From positions 5,033,001 through 5,097,000 of the forward strand of contig NZ_CP076668.1 in the NCBI RefSeq assembly GCF_018968705.1: 64,000 bases of DNA, in the 5' to 3' direction. Source of the DNA: Pseudomonas lijiangensis. GTDB taxonomy: Bacteria; Pseudomonadota; Gammaproteobacteria; Pseudomonadales; Pseudomonadaceae. How positions within the stretch are numbered: the first letter of the stretch is position 1; the number at the start of each line of letters is the position of its first letter. Position numbers and translations under genes: made by a program. Under the pieces are notes generated by a model. That model did not search any database. It was not told where the DNA came from and saw nothing but the letters and a program-made list of their open reading frames with translations. Positions 29,483 to 39,804 of this stretch are shown piece by piece.

Positions 29483-30643
29483 TCAGTTGAACAAGCCGTA
29501 GAAGAACAAGCGAATGCTATCCCACACGCGGCGGAAAATACCACCTTCCTCGACAGCTTCAAGTGCGATCAGGTTGGCAGTGTGCACAACCTTGTCTTCC
29601 TTCTTCACTTCAACCTTGCCGATCACGTCACCCTTGGCAATGGGCGCAACCAGTTGCGGGTTCATGGTCATGCTGGCGCTGAGCTTCTTCATGTCGCCCT
29701 TGGGCATGGTCATGCTCAGGTCTTCTGCCAGACCGGCCTTGACCTGACGGGTGGAGCCTTTCCAGACGGACGCCTGGGCCAGCTCGGTACCCTTCTGGTA
29801 GAAGTTCTGGGTTTCGAAGAAACGGAAACCGTAGGTCAGCAGCTTCTGGGTTTCGGCTGCACGAGCCTGCTCGCTGTTGGTGCCGAACACCACGGCGATC
29901 AGACGCATGCCGTCACGTACGGCCGAGGACACCATGCAGTAGCCGGCTTCTTCGGTGTGGCCGGTTTTCAGACCGTCAACGGTCTTGTCGCGCCACAGCA
30001 GCAGGTTGCGGTTAGGCTGTTTGATGCCGTTCCAGAAGAACTCTTTCTGCGAGTAGATCGCGTAGTGAGCCGGGTCTTCGTGGATGATGGCACGTGCCAG
30101 GATGGCCATGTCATGAGCCGACGAGTAGTGCTCGGGGTTCGGCAGACCGGTCGGGTTCATGAAGTGACTGTTGGTCATGCCCAGATCGCCAGCCGTCTTG
30201 TTCATCATGTCGGCGAAAGCGTCTTCGCTGCCGGCAATGTGCTCGGCCACTGCAACGCTGGCGTCGTTACCCGACTGGATGATGATGCCGTGCAACAGGT
30301 CGCTGACCGTTACCTGGCTGCCAACCTTGATGAACATCCGCGAACCGCCGGTGCGCCAGGCGTTTTCGCTGACGGTGACCGGATCGTTCTCGCCGATCTG
30401 GCCGCGACGGATTTCCAGGGTTGCGATGTAGGCCGTCATCAGCTTGGTCAGGCTCGCAGGAGCCAGACGCTGGTCACCGTTGTTTTCAACCAGAACGTTG
30501 CCGCTGGAGGCATCCATCAGCACGTAGGACTTGGCGGCCAGTTGCGGCGCAGCAGGCGTCATCTGTTCGGCAGCCCAGGCAGCCGGGGCAATGACCAGTG
30601 GCACAAGCAGGCACAAACGTTTTGCAAAGGTGGTGATGTTCAT
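29483..30643 (-). CDS. dacC: D-alanyl-D-alanine carboxypeptidase (PBP5 type)
   Basis: The 386-residue periplasmic enzyme trims the terminal D-alanine of peptidoglycan stem peptides. Active-site motifs are SLTK (in APASLTKLMTAY), SGN (in IIQSGNDASVA) and KTG (in GLKTGHTEEAGYC). A signal peptide ends at AWAAEQ, and the C-terminus has the PBP5_C domain and an amphipathic membrane anchor (RVWDSIRLFFYGLFN). The start at 30643 (MNITTFAKR) gives a proper signal peptide; the frame is open to 30688. It is in the rodA-mrdA cluster. Confidence 0.95.
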   Translation of the reverse strand: MNITTFAKRLCLLVPLVIAPAAWAAEQMTPAAPQLAAKSYVLMDASSGNVLVENNGDQRLAPASLTKLMTAYIATLEIRRGQIGENDPVTVSENAWRTGGSRMFIKVGSQVTVSDLLHGIIIQSGNDASVAVAEHIAGSEDAFADMMNKTAGDLGMTNSHFMNPTGLPNPEHYSSAHDMAILARAIIHEDPAHYAIYSQKEFFWNGIKQPNRNLLLWRDKTVDGLKTGHTEEAGYCMVSSAVRDGMRLIAVVFGTNSEQARAAETQKLLTYGFRFFETQNFYQKGTELAQASVWKGSTRQVKAGLAEDLSMTMPKGDMKKLSASMTMNPQLVAPIAKGDVIGKVEVKKEDKVVHTANLIALEAVEEGGIFRRVWDSIRLFFYGLFN

Positions 30644-30877
30644 CCGTCTCTCGAAATTGCTAATGGGCAAACATGCCCTCACGGGCAAAGCGGAACAAGC
30701 TGGCGAAGCGCATGCACTTCACCGCGGCTCGTGGCGCCAGGCTAAAACCCTGGCTGACAAGATCGCCTGTTCAACACACGATCCTGCGGGCAGTGCCTGC
30801 AACACTTGCTCTGACGGCAAGTCCGCATTGCGGGCCACTGCATATCGCTCTTCATACTGCCAAGAACGACTGTTGAC

Positions 30878-31894
30878 TCAATCCAGTGTTACAAGGCTCG
30901 GCTGACCAAGGTTGGCCGATCTGACACTATCCTGCAATTGCTGGGCTTCACCCTGAGTGCCTATCGGCCCCATGCGAACCCGATAGAGCGTCTGTTGGTT
31001 GCGGGCTATCGAACTCACGAAAACCGGCGCCCGGACCATCGCGCTCAACTTCGATCTCAGGAGCTCTGCAGCGTCCGGATTCGCGAAGGCTCCCACCTGG
31101 AGAAATAGCCCAGAGGCTTGTCCTGAAGCGTTTTTTTTTGCGTCAACCTGCAAAGGTACAGGCGGAGCGGCATGCTGCTGAGGCGGTGGCGTGTATTGCT
31201 CGACCGTCCCGGTGGAGGTCGTGAACGCCGGCGTAGCCGCCTGGGCCACCACTTGTGGCTGATCCAGGGCCAATGGCGCCGGGCGACCCCGTTGTGCCCA
31301 CCATTCCTGGGGATCGATACCTTCGACCTTGACCCGCGCCGTGCCGATTTCGGCATAACCGAGCTTCTTGGCGGCCGCATAGGACAGGTCGATGATCCGG
31401 TCGGAGTAGAACGGACCACGGTCGTTGACGCGCAGAATCACGGTGCGGTTGTTGTCCAGGTTGGTCACACGCACATAGCTGGGCAATGGCAGGGTCTTGT
31501 GGGCCGCGCTCATGCCGTACAGGTCATAGACCTCGCCATTGGCGGTGTTCTGACCATGAAACTTGGTGCCGTACCAGGAAGCCGTACCCGTGGCGACATA
31601 GCGCTTGGATTCGCTCATCGGGAAGTAGCTCTTGCCCAGCACCGTATAAGGGTTGGCCTTGTAGGGACCTGTGTGGACAGTCGGCGTGGCATCGGGAATA
31701 CGCGAGATATCCACATCCCACCAGGGAGCCCCGTCCTTGTGCGCACGGTTGATATCGAGCCCGGGAGCAGAGCGCACGGCGGTGCCGCTCTGCTGTTGTG
31801 GCGACCGCGAAGTGGACGAGCAGCTTGCCATCAGCAATGCCAGCCCAGCACAAGCCAGCACTTTCAAAGGTGTACGAATCGGCAATGGCCGCAT
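30878..31894 (-). CDS. rlpA: RlpA septal-ring lytic transglycosylase lipoprotein
   Basis: The 338-residue lipoprotein (lipobox MASC) cleaves denuded glycan strands at the division site in P. aeruginosa. It has the double-psi beta-barrel RlpA domain (TGTASWYGTKFHGQNTANGE, with the catalytic NDRGPF segment) and a C-terminal SPOR domain (LFLQVGAFANPDAAELLR). Its start overlaps the mltB stop by 1 bp, so it is translated with mltB. Confidence 0.95.
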   Translation of the reverse strand: MRPLPIRTPLKVLACAGLALLMASCSSTSRSPQQQSGTAVRSAPGLDINRAHKDGAPWWDVDISRIPDATPTVHTGPYKANPYTVLGKSYFPMSESKRYVATGTASWYGTKFHGQNTANGEVYDLYGMSAAHKTLPLPSYVRVTNLDNNRTVILRVNDRGPFYSDRIIDLSYAAAKKLGYAEIGTARVKVEGIDPQEWWAQRGRPAPLALDQPQVVAQAATPAFTTSTGTVEQYTPPPQQHAAPPVPLQVDAKKNASGQASGLFLQVGAFANPDAAELLRSKLSAMVRAPVFVSSIARNQQTLYRVRMGPIGTQGEAQQLQDSVRSANLGQPSLVTLD

Positions 31895-32901
31895 TACTTA
31901 ACGCCTCGTGCTTGAACCAACGATTCAGACAGCTGATACACGGCCATGGCGTACATCACACTGCGGTTATATCGCGTGATTGCATAAAAATTATTCAATC
32001 CCAGCCAGTATTCCGGACCTTGATCGCCTTCAAGGCGAAATGCCGTGACGGGCAGGTCGTCACGCAGCGCATCATGACTCGCCCAGCCCAGGCCTCGCAA
32101 CTCCCCGACCGACATGACCGGGTCCAGAGCAGGGCTCAAACCCTCATCGACCCGACTGCCGCGTGCCGAGGCACGACTGACGACACGCTGTCCGGCCACC
32201 CAGCCATGGCGCTTGAAGTAGCTGGCGACACTGCCGATGGCATCGTCCGGATCGGTCCAGATATTGATGTGCCCGTCACCGTCGAAATCCACGGCATAGG
32301 CGCGAAAGCTGCTCGGCATGAACTGCGGCAGGCCCATCGCACCGGCGTAGGAGCCCTTGAGCGTCAGAGGATCGACCTGCTGTTCACGGGCCAGCAGCAG
32401 GAACTCGCGCAGTTCCTTGCGGAAAAACGGGGCGCGGGGCGGATAGTCGAAGCCCAGCGTGGACAGCGCATCGATCACCCGGTAGTTGCCGGTATTGCGA
32501 CCGAAGAAGGTTTCGACGCCGATGATCGATACGATGATCTGCGCAGGCACGCCATATTCCTGCTCGGCACGAGCCAGGGCCGCTTCATGCTGACGCCAGA
32601 AATCGACGCCGCGAGCGATACGGGCATCGGTAATGAACATCGGGCGATATTCTTTCCACTGCTTGACCCGTTCGGCCGGGCGGGAAATGGCATCTAGGAT
32701 CGCCTGCTTGCGCTCGACCTCGCGAAACACGTCCATCAATTGCTCGCCGGCAAAACCGTACTCACGGGTCATCTCACCGACAAATTCGGCCACTTGAGGA
32801 GAACCTTCGTAGTCGCCGGCGATAGCTTCTTGTACAGATCCAAGGATGCTGACCAGACCGACCACCGGAGCATATCGAGCCCAGTTTCGCACTACCTGCA
32901 T
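31894..32901 (-). CDS. mltB: Lytic murein transglycosylase B
   Basis: The 335-residue family-3 lytic transglycosylase has a cleavable signal peptide without lipobox cysteine (about residues 1-28, ending AIAGDY), so a soluble periplasmic form is predicted. The catalytic glutamate is in IIGVETFFGRNTG, with GSYAGAMGLPQFMPSSFR and DFDGDGHINIW downstream. The start at 32901 (MQVVRNWARY) is preceded by AAGGTG; the upstream codon at 32937 would overlap rodA. It is the second transglycosylase of this family in the window. Confidence 0.93.
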   Translation of the reverse strand: MQVVRNWARYAPVVGLVSILGSVQEAIAGDYEGSPQVAEFVGEMTREYGFAGEQLMDVFREVERKQAILDAISRPAERVKQWKEYRPMFITDARIARGVDFWRQHEAALARAEQEYGVPAQIIVSIIGVETFFGRNTGNYRVIDALSTLGFDYPPRAPFFRKELREFLLLAREQQVDPLTLKGSYAGAMGLPQFMPSSFRAYAVDFDGDGHINIWTDPDDAIGSVASYFKRHGWVAGQRVVSRASARGSRVDEGLSPALDPVMSVGELRGLGWASHDALRDDLPVTAFRLEGDQGPEYWLGLNNFYAITRYNRSVMYAMAVYQLSESLVQARGVK

Positions 32902-32918
32902 TGAATTCTTCACCTTAA

Positions 32919-34064
32919 TCAAACCTGAGCGATCCATTTACGATGCGTATGGATCGACATCAAAACCCCAAACGCTGACAGCAGCGTCACGAGCGAAGTT
33001 CCGCCATAGCTAATGAAAGGCAGTGGTACGCCTACAACCGGCAACAGGCCACTGACCATACCGATATTGACGAATACATAAACAAAAAATGTCATTGTCA
33101 GCGCCCCGGCCAGCAACTTGCCGAACAGGGTCTGGGCTTGCGCGGTGATGACCAGGCCACGACCGATCAGCAGCAGGTAAATGACCAGCAGCGCGCAGAT
33201 CCCCACCAGGCCGAATTCCTCGCCCAGTACGGCAATGATGAAGTCCGTGTGGCTTTCAGGCAGGAAGTCCAGGTGCGACTGGGTGCCCAGCAGCCAGCCC
33301 TTGCCGAAGACGCCACCCGAACCGATGGCCGCCTTGGACTGGATGATGTTCCAGCCGGTGCCCAGCGGGTCGCTTTCCGGATCGAGAAAGGTCAGTACCC
33401 GCTGCTTCTGGTAGTCGTGCATGAAGAAGAACCACATGGCGACAGCCGCTGGCACCGCAGCAGCCAGCACGCTGACGATCCAGCGCCAGCGCAGCCCGGC
33501 CATGAACAGCACGAAGGCGCCCGAAGCAAGGATCAGCAGCGAGGTGCCAAGGTCAGGCTGGCGCACGATCAGCACGAAGGGCACGCCGATCAGCGCAAGA
33601 CTGACCGCCACATGCTTGAGCTGCGGCGGCAAGGTGCGCTTGGACAGGTACCAGGCGATGGTCGCCGGCATGATGATTTTCAGGAACTCCGAAGGCTGGA
33701 AGCGGATGACCCCCGGAATGTTGATCCAGCGCGTGGCCCCCATGGCGTTGTGGCCCATCACATCCACCACCACCAGCAACAACACGCCCATGACGTACAT
33801 GACCGGCACCCAGCGCGCCATGAATCGCGGCTCGAACTGGGCAATGATCAGCATCGCCGTCAGGCCGATCCCGAAAGAGCTGGCCTGCTTGAGCAGCAGA
33901 TCCCAGTTCTTGCCGCTGGCCGAATACAGGACGAACAGGCTGCCCGCCGCCAGGGTGAGCAACAGGATCAGCAACGGGCCATCGATATGGATGCGCTGCA
34001 GCAACGTCGCACGACGACGCATCACGTCTTCGCTGGAAAGGATGCGGTCGAAATTACTCTTCAC
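32919..34064 (-). CDS. rodA: Rod-shape SEDS glycosyltransferase RodA
   Basis: The 381-residue SEDS protein polymerises peptidoglycan during elongation together with PBP2. About ten membrane helices are visible. Conserved pieces are FQPSEFLKI near the centre, GWNIIQSKAAIGSGG, LPESHTDFI and the C-terminal LPFISYGGTSL. It overlaps mrdA by 11 bp. Confidence 0.96.
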   Translation of the reverse strand: MKSNFDRILSSEDVMRRRATLLQRIHIDGPLLILLLTLAAGSLFVLYSASGKNWDLLLKQASSFGIGLTAMLIIAQFEPRFMARWVPVMYVMGVLLLVVVDVMGHNAMGATRWINIPGVIRFQPSEFLKIIMPATIAWYLSKRTLPPQLKHVAVSLALIGVPFVLIVRQPDLGTSLLILASGAFVLFMAGLRWRWIVSVLAAAVPAAVAMWFFFMHDYQKQRVLTFLDPESDPLGTGWNIIQSKAAIGSGGVFGKGWLLGTQSHLDFLPESHTDFIIAVLGEEFGLVGICALLVIYLLLIGRGLVITAQAQTLFGKLLAGALTMTFFVYVFVNIGMVSGLLPVVGVPLPFISYGGTSLVTLLSAFGVLMSIHTHRKWIAQV

Positions 34065-35949
34065 GGGCCGCAGCCTCCGGATTCAGGGAACCGGCGTACT
34101 CAGGCTTGAGTGCGCCATTCTGGTCGAGCAGCCAGGCATCCATCACCTGACGAACCACGGGAGCCGCAACGCCAGAGCCGGACTCACCGTTCTCCACCAT
34201 CACAGCCACGACAATCTTGGGGTTGTCGGCGGGCGCAAAGCCCACGAACAAGGCGTGGTCACGATGGCGCTCCTGAACCTTGGTGCGGTCGTACTTCTCA
34301 CCCTGCTTGATGGCGACAACCTGAGCGGTACCGCTTTTACCGGCGATCCGGTATTGCGCACCGATGGAAGCCTTGCGCGCCGTACCACGGGCGCCGTGCA
34401 TCACTTCCTGCATGCCGTGGTTCACCCTGGCCCAGTTGGACGGGTCGCGCAGGATGATGTCCGGCATCGGGTTCTCGTCAACCGGCGCCTTGCCTTCGAT
34501 GCTCTTGGCCAGATGCGGCCGGTTCCATTTGCCCTTGTTGGCGACCAGCGCCGTGGCCTGCGCCAGTTGCAGCGGCGTGGCCTGCATATAGCCCTGGCCG
34601 ATCCCGAGAATCAGGGTTTCGCCGGGGAACCACGCCTGACGCCGGGTGGCCCGTTTCCAGTCACGGGACGGCATCAGGCCGGGAGATTCCTCGAACATGT
34701 CCAGAGACACCTTCTGCCCAAGACCGAACTTGTTCATGTAGCTGGACAGCCGATCGATACCGAGCTTGTGCGCCAGATCGTAGAAATAGGTGTCGTTCGA
34801 ACGCATGATCGCCACATCGAGGTCCACCCAGCCATCGCCGGTGCGGTTCCAGTTGCGGTATTTGTGGTCATAGTTCGGCAACTGGTAGTAGCCGGGGTCG
34901 AACACACGGGAAGACGGAGTCACGACGCCAGCATCCAGACCGGCAATGGCGACCGCTGGCTTGATGGTGGAACCCGGCGGATAAAGGCCGCGCAGAATAC
35001 GGTTGAACAGTGGCCGGTCGATGGAATCGCGCAGCTCGGCATAAGCCTTGAAGCTGATGCCCGTCACGAACAGATTCGGATCGAAACTCGGTGCGCTGAC
35101 CATCGCCAGCACCTCACCGGTATTCGGCTCCAGGGCCACTACGGCACCGCGACGACCGCCCAGTGCGGCTTCGGCGGCTTCCTGAAGATTGATGTCCAGG
35201 CTCAGGACGATGTCCTTGCCGGGAATCGGGTCGGTGCGCTTGAGCACACGCAAGACACGGCCCCGGGCATTGGTTTCGACTTCTTCGTAACCGACCTGAC
35301 CATGCAGCTCGTCTTCGTAGAAACGCTCGATACCGGTCTTGCCGATATGGTGCGTGCCGCTGTAATTGACGGGATCGAGGCCTTTGAGCTCTTTCTCGTT
35401 GATGCGGCCCATGTAACCGACCGAGTGGGCAAAGTGCGGCCCCTGGGGATAGTGACGGACCAGTTGCGCAACCACTTCGACGCCAGGCAGGCGGAACTGG
35501 TTAACAGCGATCAGGGCAATCTGCTCTTCGGTCAGCTCGAACAGGATCGGCACCGGCTCGAATGGCCGACGCCCCTGTTTCATGCGTTTCTCGAAGATGA
35601 TGCGGTCATCGGGCGTGAGCTGCAGCACTTCGACGATGGTATCGAGCACCTGGGACCAGTTGCCGGAGCGCTCGCGGGTCACGCTGAGGCTGAAGCTTGG
35701 CCGGTTGTCGGCCACCACAACGCCGTTGCGGTCGAAAATCAGGCCGCGACTCGGCGGAATCGGCTGGACATGGACCCGGTTGTTTTCCGACAGGGTCGAG
35801 TGATAGTCGTACTGAATGACTTGCAGGAAATACAGGCGCGCAATCAGGACGCACACCAGCAACATGACGGCCACTGCCCCGAACACGACCCTGCTGCGCA
35901 CAAGGCGTGCGTCTTTTTCATGGTCTTTTAGGCGGATCGGCTGAGGCAT
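34054..35949 (-). CDS. mrdA: Penicillin-binding protein 2 (transpeptidase)
   Basis: The 631-residue class B PBP crosslinks peptidoglycan in the elongasome. One N-terminal membrane helix (about 20-42) is followed by the PBP dimer domain and the transpeptidase domain. Active-site motifs are STIK (in LYPPGSTIKPAVAIA), SND (in MRSNDTYFYD) and KSG/KSGT (in IAGKSGTAQV). It is followed by rodA with overlap and preceded by rlmH after 28 bp. Confidence 0.97.
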   Translation of the reverse strand: MPQPIRLKDHEKDARLVRSRVVFGAVAVMLLVCVLIARLYFLQVIQYDYHSTLSENNRVHVQPIPPSRGLIFDRNGVVVADNRPSFSLSVTRERSGNWSQVLDTIVEVLQLTPDDRIIFEKRMKQGRRPFEPVPILFELTEEQIALIAVNQFRLPGVEVVAQLVRHYPQGPHFAHSVGYMGRINEKELKGLDPVNYSGTHHIGKTGIERFYEDELHGQVGYEEVETNARGRVLRVLKRTDPIPGKDIVLSLDINLQEAAEAALGGRRGAVVALEPNTGEVLAMVSAPSFDPNLFVTGISFKAYAELRDSIDRPLFNRILRGLYPPGSTIKPAVAIAGLDAGVVTPSSRVFDPGYYQLPNYDHKYRNWNRTGDGWVDLDVAIMRSNDTYFYDLAHKLGIDRLSSYMNKFGLGQKVSLDMFEESPGLMPSRDWKRATRRQAWFPGETLILGIGQGYMQATPLQLAQATALVANKGKWNRPHLAKSIEGKAPVDENPMPDIILRDPSNWARVNHGMQEVMHGARGTARKASIGAQYRIAGKSGTAQVVAIKQGEKYDRTKVQERHRDHALFVGFAPADNPKIVVAVMVENGESGSGVAAPVVRQVMDAWLLDQNGALKPEYAGSLNPEAAAREE

Positions 35950-35977
35950 CTAGGGCGCGTTCACAGTAAAGACAAGG

Positions 35978-36445
35978 CTACTTGTGATAAGGGTGCCCGG
36001 ACAGAACTGTCCAGGCGCGATAGATCTGCTCACCGATCAGGATCCGCACCAGCGGGTGCGGCAAGGTCAGTGGTGACAGCGACCAGCGCTGCTCGCTGCG
36101 CGCGCAAACCTCGGGGGCAAGGCCTTCCGGCCCTCCGACCATGAGGTTTACCGTGCGCGAGTCCAGACGCCAGCGATCAAGCTCGCTCGCCAGTTGTTCG
36201 GTGCTCCAGGGCTTGCCCTGCACTTCAAGCGTGACGATCCGCTCACCCGGTTGCACCTTGGCCAGCATGGCTTCGCCTTCCTGACGGATCAGGCGTGCCA
36301 CGTCGGCATTCTTGCCACGGGTATTGAGCGGAATTTCCACGAGTTCAAGCGCAAGTTCGGAAGGAAGACGCTTGGCGTACTCATGCCACCCCTCTTCCAC
36401 CCACTTGGGCATACGCGAACCAACGGCGATCAGACGCAGACGCAC
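35978..36445 (-). CDS. rlmH: 23S rRNA pseudouridine-1915 N3-methyltransferase RlmH
   Basis: The 155-residue SPOUT enzyme methylates pseudouridine 1915. The knot motif FxIGGxxG appears as [14 protein letters not shown], and the C-terminus [24 protein letters not shown] is diagnostic. It starts 9 bp after the rsfS stop. Confidence 0.97.
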   Translation of the reverse strand: MRLRLIAVGSRMPKWVEEGWHEYAKRLPSELALELVEIPLNTRGKNADVARLIRQEGEAMLAKVQPGERIVTLEVQGKPWSTEQLASELDRWRLDSRTVNLMVGGPEGLAPEVCARSEQRWSLSPLTLPHPLVRILIGEQIYRAWTVLSGHPYHK

Positions 36446-36454
36446 AACGATGCC

Positions 36455-36841
36455 TTATTCGTGGCCCGGAGTGTGGTGCGCAGCGCTGGCAGCGCGGCTC
36501 TGCTCTGCGCCTTGCCACAGACGCTCCAGGTCGTAGAACTGACGTGCGGCAGCAGTCATCACGTGAACCACGACATCGCCCAGGTCCAGCAGAACCCAGT
36601 CGCTGTCGCCCTTGCCTTCTTCGCTCAGCGGCATCAGGCCGGCAGCCTTGACCTTCTCGCGAACGTTATCGACCAGCGCGTTGAGCTGGCGGTTGGAAGT
36701 ACCGGTGCAGATCAGCATGTAATCGGCGATGCTGGTCTTGTCACGCACGTCGAGCGCCAGGATGTCCGACCCTTTGACGTCTTCCAGTGCAGCCGTTGCC
36801 AATGCCACGACTTCTTCACTACTCATTTTCTGCTTTGTCAT
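36455..36841 (-). CDS. rsfS: Ribosome silencing factor RsfS
   Basis: The 128-residue protein binds uL14 and blocks subunit joining under poor nutrition. Typical segments are [31 protein letters not shown] and [15 protein letters not shown]. Three closely spaced ATGs (36856, 36841, 36826) make the start uncertain; 36841 is a compromise. The C-terminal tail ([14 protein letters not shown]) is not conserved. It lies between nadD and rlmH as in most gammaproteobacteria. Confidence 0.93.
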   Translation of the reverse strand: MTKQKMSSEEVVALATAALEDVKGSDILALDVRDKTSIADYMLICTGTSNRQLNALVDNVREKVKAAGLMPLSEEGKGDSDWVLLDLGDVVVHVMTAAARQFYDLERLWQGAEQSRAASAAHHTPGHE

Positions 36842-36901
36842 AAAAAACTCATTCAACTCATAGGTGTGGAAACGCCCAAACGCTTATCTATAAAAGCAGC
36901 T

Positions 36902-37582
36902 TCAGGGCGATCCATCAGTTTTCGGCGCACAGTACAGTCCGTGCACATCGATATAGGCCAGTACCGCGTCTGGCACCAGAAAACGTACCGACTTACCGCT
37001 GGCCAGCAGTTGACGGATCTGGGTGGCAGACACCGATAACGGCGTCTGCCAGACGAATGTAATGTGTCCGCCCGGCCCTTTCAGGGCCTTGGGGTCGCTG
37101 ACCGAGCGTGCCGCCAGCAGGTTGCGCATGGCATCCGGCGACTCGCTGTCCGCGTCCGGGCGTTGCAGCACCACGATATGGCAGTGCTCCAGCAGTTCTT
37201 CCCACCGATACCAGGTGGGCAGCCCGCAAAAGGCATCCCAGCCCAATAACAGAAACAACTGGTCCTCTGCGGCCAGTTCGGCCCGCATCGATTCCAGAGT
37301 GTCGATGGTGTACGACGGTTTATCCCGTTTCAGCTCACGGTCATCCACCGTCAAGGGTGACACACCGGCCACCGCACACTGAACCATCGCCAGACGGTCC
37401 TGCGCAGTCACGCTCGGCATGTCGCGATGGGGAGGTCTGGCGCTGGGCGTCAGGCGCAACTCATCGAGTTCAAGCAGCTCGGCCACTTCCAGTGCGCCGC
37501 GCAAATGACCTATATGTACCGGGTCGAACGTTCCCCCCAGCATGCCGATACGTCTGGGCAAGGCTGCTACGGGCTCGCTCAA
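36902..37582 (-). CDS. nadD: Nicotinate-nucleotide adenylyltransferase NadD
   Basis: The 226-residue enzyme makes nicotinate adenine dinucleotide in NAD synthesis. The nucleotidyltransferase motif [15 protein letters not shown] and the C-terminal segment [25 protein letters not shown] (ISSTxIR type) are present. The start is set at a TTG (37582) one base after the proA stop, with AGGAG about 10 nt upstream. A GTG at 37618 inside proA is the alternative. Confidence 0.93.
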   Translation of the reverse strand: MSEPVAALPRRIGMLGGTFDPVHIGHLRGALEVAELLELDELRLTPSARPPHRDMPSVTAQDRLAMVQCAVAGVSPLTVDDRELKRDKPSYTIDTLESMRAELAAEDQLFLLLGWDAFCGLPTWYRWEELLEHCHIVVLQRPDADSESPDAMRNLLAARSVSDPKALKGPGGHITFVWQTPLSVSATQIRQLLASGKSVRFLVPDAVLAYIDVHGLYCAPKTDGSP

Positions 37583-37583
37583 G

Positions 37584-38855
37584 TCAGGCTGGCTCCTGGC
37601 CGCGCAATTGACCGTCACCGATCACGATGTACTTCTCGCAGGTCAGGCCTTCAAGGCCGACAGGGCCACGGGCGTGCAGCTTATCAGTAGAAATGCCGAT
37701 CTCGGCACCCAGACCGTACTCGAAGCCATCGGCGAAGCAGGTCGGGGCATTGATCATCACCGAACTGGAGTCGACTTCCGCCATGAAACGGCGAATCTGG
37801 CCCTGCTGCTCGGAAACGATGGCGTCGCTGTGATGCGAGCCATAGTGGTTGATGTGTTCGATGGCTTCATCCAGCCCGGTCACTACGCGAATCGACAGGA
37901 TCGCCGCCAGGTACTCGGTGTGCCAGTCTTCTTCGGTCGCCGGAATCGCGTCGATCAGCTCGCGGGTACGTTCGCAGCCACGCAACTCGACGCCCTTTTC
38001 ATGAAAGCGGGCCGCCATTGCAGGCAGGAACTCGGCCGCAACGGCCTGATCCACCAGCAGGGTTTCCATCGAGCCGCAGATACCGTAACGGTAGGTCTTG
38101 GCATTGAAGGCGATGTTCCGGGCCTTGGGCAAATCGGCGTAAGCGCTGACATACACGTGGCAGATGCCGTCCAGATGCTTGATGACCGGCACACGGGCAT
38201 CACGGCTGACACGCTCCACCAACCCCTTGCCGCCACGCGGAACGATGACGTCCACGTATTCGGGCATGGTGATCAGCGCGCCCACGGCATCGCGATCGGT
38301 GGTTTCGACAACCTGCACCACACCGGAAGGCAACCCGGACTCGGCCAGACCGCGCTGGATGCAGGCAGCCACTGCACGGTTGGAATGAATGGCCTCGGAG
38401 CCGCCGCGCAGGATAGTGGCGTTGCCGGACTTGAGGCACAGGCTCGCGGCATCGATGGTCACGTTCGGGCGCGACTCATAGATGATCCCGACTACGCCCA
38501 GCGGCACGCGCATCTTGCCGACCTGAATACCTGAAGGCCGGTAGCTCATGTCGCGGATGGCGCCTACCGGGTCCGGCAGACTGGCAACCTGACGCAACCC
38601 GACGATCATGCTGTCGATACGTGCGGGGGTCAGGGCCAGGCGTTCGAGCATGGCGGGAGCCAGGCCATTGGCGCGACCTGCGTTCAGGTCAAGCTCGTTG
38701 GCGGCGGACAGCTCGGTGCGGGCTTCGTCCAGAGCGGCGGCAATGGCCTGCAGGGCGCGGTTTTTCTGCGCTGTGCTGGCACGACCGATCACTCGCGAAG
38801 CTTCGCGGGCGGCGCGACCCAGGCGGGTCATGTAGTCAAGAACGGACTCAGTCAT
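37584..38855 (-). CDS. proA: Gamma-glutamyl phosphate reductase
   Basis: The 423-residue enzyme reduces glutamyl-5-phosphate in proline synthesis. Typical segments are [39 protein letters not shown] and the active-site cysteine in [14 protein letters not shown]. Length is standard. It heads the minus-strand run proA-nadD-rsfS-rlmH-mrdA-rodA-mltB-rlpA. Confidence 0.97.
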   Translation of the reverse strand: MTESVLDYMTRLGRAAREASRVIGRASTAQKNRALQAIAAALDEARTELSAANELDLNAGRANGLAPAMLERLALTPARIDSMIVGLRQVASLPDPVGAIRDMSYRPSGIQVGKMRVPLGVVGIIYESRPNVTIDAASLCLKSGNATILRGGSEAIHSNRAVAACIQRGLAESGLPSGVVQVVETTDRDAVGALITMPEYVDVIVPRGGKGLVERVSRDARVPVIKHLDGICHVYVSAYADLPKARNIAFNAKTYRYGICGSMETLLVDQAVAAEFLPAMAARFHEKGVELRGCERTRELIDAIPATEEDWHTEYLAAILSIRVVTGLDEAIEHINHYGSHHSDAIVSEQQGQIRRFMAEVDSSSVMINAPTCFADGFEYGLGAEIGISTDKLHARGPVGLEGLTCEKYIVIGDGQLRGQEPA

Positions 38856-39129
38856 GGTCTCAGAGGTCTTGGCAGAGAAGAAAGCGGCCGATTATAGCTG
38901 TCGCGCCGCCCGAACGACAGCGCAGACAGGCGGATGGTCGATAACAGTGCAAAAAATGACCATGCAGCGCCCATTTCGCCAGCATCCAGCCTCTCAGGGT
39001 GAAAGGTTGCGAGTGAGCCTGTATTTTTGTCATGTCCAGAAACAACAAAGTTGGCGGCCAAATGACATTAAGGTGCTTTTAAGACAGCGCTTGTTATGAT
39101 TTGCGCCCTCTCACTTCATGTGTCCGCTT

Positions 39130-39801
39130 ATGCCCGTTGCTCTTGCCGACAGCTTTTTCAACCGAGATGCCCAGGTCCTGGCCCGCGACCTGCTGGGCAA
39201 GGTCATCCGGCACAAGGTCGGTGAGCTATGGCTGGCAGCACGGATCATTGAGACCGAAGCCTATTACTGCGCCGACAAGGGCAGCCATGCTTCGCTGGGC
39301 TACACCGAAAAACGCAAGGCGCTGTTTCTGGACGGTGGGCACATCTACATGTATTACGCCCGTGGCGGGGACTCGCTGAATTTCAGCGCCCAGGGCCCTG
39401 GCAATGCGGTGCTGATCAAGTCCGGTTTTGCCTGGGTCGATGAACTCAGCGATGCCAATGCCCTGGCACAGATGCAACTCAACAACCCGGATGCCAGCGG
39501 AGCCATTCGCCCGCAGGAGCGCCTGTGTGCGGGCCAGACGCTGCTGTGCAAGGCACTGGGCCTGAAAGTGCCCATGTGGGACGCCAAGCGCTTCGATCCG
39601 CAAAAGCTGCTCGTCGAAGACATTGGCCAGACACCGAAACTCATCGTTCAAACCACACGCCTGGGGATTCCCCAAGGCCGCGACGAGCACTTGATGTACC
39701 GCTTCGTCGATGCCGAATACGCCCGCTTCTGCACGCGGAACCCACTACGTCGCGGTCAGGTCGAAGGCCGCGACTATTTTCTAATCCCTCAAGGAAACTG
39801 A
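39130..39801 (+). CDS. 3-methyladenine DNA glycosylase (AAG/MPG type)
   Basis: The 223-residue protein is a mammalian-type alkyladenine glycosylase that excises N3-alkylated purines. Family segments are DLLGKVI, ARIIETEAYY with the catalytic glutamate, YMYYARGGDSLNF, GPGNAVLIK and RLGI near the end. The start at 39130 (MPVALADSFF) is preferred over 39118. A likely -10 box TATGAT is at 39095-39100. It is the fourth alkylation-repair gene in the window. Confidence 0.92.
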   Translation: MPVALADSFFNRDAQVLARDLLGKVIRHKVGELWLAARIIETEAYYCADKGSHASLGYTEKRKALFLDGGHIYMYYARGGDSLNFSAQGPGNAVLIKSGFAWVDELSDANALAQMQLNNPDASGAIRPQERLCAGQTLLCKALGLKVPMWDAKRFDPQKLLVEDIGQTPKLIVQTTRLGIPQGRDEHLMYRFVDAEYARFCTRNPLRRGQVEGRDYFLIPQGN

Positions 39802-39804
39802 TCC

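Noticed and set aside
33421..35931. An 836-codon open frame on the plus strand opposite rodA/mrdA
   Set aside because: It is antisense to two well-supported genes and is rich in His/Gln/Gly as expected from a shadow frame.
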